From positions 1 through 7,765 of the forward strand of contig DCGM01000015.1 of the NCBI GenBank assembly GCA_002315255.1: a DNA stretch of 7,765 bases. The letters are read 5' to 3'. A model generated the notes under the pieces. It did no database searches. It saw nothing but the letters and a program-made list of their open reading frames with translations, and had not been told where the DNA came from. The position numbers were made by a program, and so were the translations under genes. This document shows positions 6,234 to 7,765 of this stretch, piece by piece (within the stretch, counting starts at the first letter, position 1; every line of letters starts with the position of its first letter). The DNA comes from Lachnospiraceae bacterium UBA1778 (lineage in GTDB: Bacteria; Bacillota; Clostridia; Lachnospirales; Lachnospiraceae).

Positions 6234-6275
6234 GTGTGATCAATATTCGTCAAGCGGTTCAGAAAGGAGGAGACC

Positions 6276-6584
6276 ATGGCAAAGAAGAAATCCATTCGCA
6301 AAGCGAAAGCAAATAAACGCGCTGTCGGGCTCCTGATTCTGGTGACTGCATTGCTTGCCATCCTTCTGGGCGTAGGCATTGTTATGATGAAAATCGATCG
6401 GGACAAAGAGGAAGCCTATTTACAGAAACTCGAGGAAAGCGTGGCATATGAATCGGTCCGCCAGGAAATCCTCGCGGCGGCGGACGGCGCAGAACTGACG
6501 GACGAGGACATTATCCGGATTGCGCGTGAGAAGTTTGGACTGGTTTTCCCGGAAGATATTATTTTCCGCCCGGAAAACGAATAA
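6276..6584 (+). CDS. divIC: Septum formation initiator protein, DivIC/FtsB family
   Basis: Small bitopic division protein of 102 residues, expected to sit with FtsL and DivIB/FtsQ at the septum. A very basic cytoplasmic N-terminus (MAKKKSIRKAKANKR) precedes one transmembrane helix (about 17-38). Next come a charged, heptad-like segment (39-70) and the conserved C-terminal part 'IIRIAREKFGLVFPEDIIF', matching the family's R-x-x-LG-x-V-x-P-G-E-x-x-F pattern. The external coiled coil looks short. AAAGGAGG (6263-6270) fixes the ATG at 6276. Its place between rqcP and tilS is that of divIC in Bacillus and Clostridia. It has its own promoter and terminator, so it appears to be a single-gene transcript here. 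Confidence 0.88.
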   Translation: MAKKKSIRKAKANKRAVGLLILVTALLAILLGVGIVMMKIDRDKEEAYLQKLEESVAYESVRQEILAAADGAELTDEDIIRIAREKFGLVFPEDIIFRPENE

Positions 6585-6600
6585 GAATTCGAAAATCAGG

Positions 6601-6637
6601 AAGAGCAGCGCCTGCGAAAGCCGGGCTGCTCGTTTTT
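6601..6637 (+). terminator. Intrinsic terminator after divIC
   Basis: GAGCAGC (6603-6609) pairs with GCTGCTC (6625-6631). The stem continues inward, after a bulge and a mismatch, to a GAAA loop and is followed by GTTTTT (6632-6637). Confidence 0.85.
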
Positions 6638-6654
6638 GTCATAGCGATAAGGAC

Positions 6655-6685
6655 GAAGGTCAATGTGTTTTCACAATTGACCTTC
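6655..6685. repeat. Near-perfect inverted repeat upstream of tilS
   Basis: GAAGGTCAATGTG (6655-6667) and CACAATTGACCTTC (6672-6685) form a 13-pair stem with one bulged A and a TTTT loop. No T-run follows on either strand, so it is not a standard terminator. It could be an operator or an mRNA structure. Confidence 0.7.
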
Positions 6686-6705
6686 TGACGACTGCTGATC
6701 ACGGT

Positions 6706-6732
6706 CAGAGGCCGCAAAGCTTGGCCTGCCTG
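6706..6732 (+). other. Second stem-loop in the tilS leader
   Basis: CAG-AGGCC (6706-6713) pairs with GGCCT-GC-CTG (6723-6732) with a two-base bulge and a nine-base loop. Between it and the previous inverted repeat a weaker CTGAC/GTCAG pair is possible (6685-6689 with 6704-6708). The structure ends 14 bases before the tilS ribosome binding site. Confidence 0.4.
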
Positions 6733-6758
6733 TAATCGATATAATAAAGGAGCGATGG

Positions 6759-7765
6759 ATGACTGACATTCCGACAATGATCCGGAAGAGCGGCTTGATT
6801 ACGCCGGGCGAGCATGTGCTCGTCGGGTGCTCCGGCGGCGCGGACTCATTGGCGCTTACGGAAGGGCTGAGGCAGCTTCGAGAGGAACTAAAGCTTAAGC
6901 TCACGGTCGTTCATGTGCACCATCACATTCGAAAAGAAACGGCGGACGCGGATGCAGTATTCGTGGCCGAGTATTGTAAAGAGAAGGAGATCCCGTTTGT
7001 CGTAAAACATGTCGATGCGCCGAATGAGGCGAAAACGAAGGGGCTTTCGCTCGAGGAAGCGGCCCGGAATCTTCGCTACCGGGCGTTCGAAGAAGCGGCG
7101 CGGGAGAACGGGTGCAGCACAATTGTCCTGGCGCACCACCGGGACGACAATGCGGAGACCTTTCTATTTCATTTGATTCGCGGAAGCGGCCTTCGGGGGC
7201 TTTCGGGAATTGCAGAAAGCCGCGAAACGAACGGGTTCCGCTATGTGCGCCCACTTTTAAAAGCAGGAAAGAATGAGATCTGCGAATGGCTTTCTGCCCA
7301 AGGTCTTTCTTGGCGCGAGGATGAGTCAAACGGCTCGTCCGATGCGACGAGAAACCGGATTCGGGCCGAGGTGATTCCGGCGCTTTCCATCGTCCGCTCT
7401 GATGCCGCAGAGAAGATTTCAGCGACCGCAGAATACCTTGGCGAGGTGGATGCCTATCTTCGGAATGAGGCGCGGGAATATTTTGAGAGCAAGTGCATTC
7501 TCATTAATCATGAGAGGGATGATAGCAGGTCATGTGAATGCATGCCTGATGATGGGATTTATGAGGTTTTAGTTCTTCCGGAGGAACTGAAAACTCACCC
7601 GCGCATTTTCTGCGAATATGTATTTGCCGAGGTGCTTCGAACAGTCGGCGAACCGATGAAGGATAAGGGCCGCGTTCACTTAGGACAGCTTCTCAATCTG
7701 CTGAACGCCCCGGTCGGGAAAAAGGTTATTCTTTCAGGCGGAACGGTTTTTCAAAAGATGTATGA
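6759..7765 (+). CDS. tilS: tRNA(Ile)-lysidine synthase, incomplete at the 3' end
   Basis: Converts C34 of the CAU-anticodon tRNA-Ile to lysidine so that it reads AUA, using ATP and lysine. The first 335 residues are present and the frame is open to the window edge. The N-type ATP-pyrophosphatase loop SGGADS is at 25-30, followed by VHVHHHIR, LEEAARNLRYRAF, AHHRDDNAETF (Asn where many homologues have Gln) and RGSGLRGLSG. The conserved DESN...TRNRIRAEVIPAL then leads into the central tRNA-recognition domain. AAAGGAG (6746-6752) fixes the ATG at 6759; an ATG at 6755 in another frame ends after three codons. A perfect TATAAT at 6740-6745 has no matching -35 box, so the promoter is uncertain. In related genomes hpt and ftsH usually follow. 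Confidence 0.94.
   Translation, partial: MTDIPTMIRKSGLITPGEHVLVGCSGGADSLALTEGLRQLREELKLKLTVVHVHHHIRKETADADAVFVAEYCKEKEIPFVVKHVDAPNEAKTKGLSLEEAARNLRYRAFEEAARENGCSTIVLAHHRDDNAETFLFHLIRGSGLRGLSGIAESRETNGFRYVRPLLKAGKNEICEWLSAQGLSWREDESNGSSDATRNRIRAEVIPALSIVRSDAAEKISATAEYLGEVDAYLRNEAREYFESKCILINHERDDSRSCECMPDDGIYEVLVLPEELKTHPRIFCEYVFAEVLRTVGEPMKDKGRVHLGQLLNLLNAPVGKKVILSGGTVFQKMY

Noticed and set aside
6740..6745. Perfect TATAAT just before tilS
   Set aside because: No -35 box or extended -10 is present at a workable distance, and initiation there would cut through the ribosome binding site; it is probably chance in an A/T-rich leader.

Overview
The window looks like chromosomal DNA from a Clostridia bacterium of moderate GC content, most probably a Lachnospiraceae-type organism. 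Four things point that way: a 56-residue clostridial 2[4Fe-4S] ferredoxin, a short archaeal/eukaryal-type prolyl-tRNA synthetase, strong AGGAGG-type ribosome binding sites, and the Firmicutes order HU - rqcP (yabO) - divIC - tilS. The genus cannot be fixed from the sequence alone. All recognisable genes are on the + strand. No tRNA or rRNA gene, CRISPR array, insertion sequence or phage gene was seen.

Layout. Positions 1-188 hold the end of an oligopeptide-binding (OppA-type) protein gene that stops about 75 codons before the usual family end, followed at once by a strong intrinsic terminator (221-255). A clear sigma-A promoter (304-332) then starts a likely operon: proS (388-1830), a membrane protein with an N-terminal zinc ribbon and an external BspA-like leucine-rich domain (1847-2677), and the CCA-adding enzyme gene cca (2756-4024). 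A ferredoxin gene (4131-4301) has its own promoter, overlapped by a dyad, and its own terminator. Next comes a lipid kinase-like gene of the diacylglycerol kinase family (4448-5308). A 268-base gap then leads to the HU promoter, hup (5577-5852) and rqcP (5862-6101), a terminator, a new promoter, divIC (6276-6584), another terminator, a structured 120-base spacer and tilS (6759 to the window edge, incomplete).

Functional picture. Much of the window serves tRNA and the ribosome: proline charging (ProS), 3'-CCA synthesis or repair (CCA enzyme), decoding of AUA codons (TilS) and rescue of stalled large subunits (RqcP). The rest covers nucleoid structure (HU), division (DivIC), electron transfer (ferredoxin) and lipid phosphorylation.

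The most informative structural point is the right half. In endospore formers the same cluster carries yabP and yabQ between rqcP and divIC, and spoIIE between divIC and tilS. Here both slots hold only 174 bases of terminator and leader sequence, which suggests a lineage that has lost sporulation. The other points worth a second look are the cut-off OppA gene, the unusual zinc-ribbon/leucine-rich membrane protein, and the stem-loops ahead of tilS. I see no clearly novel multi-gene system; this is mostly a housekeeping region.
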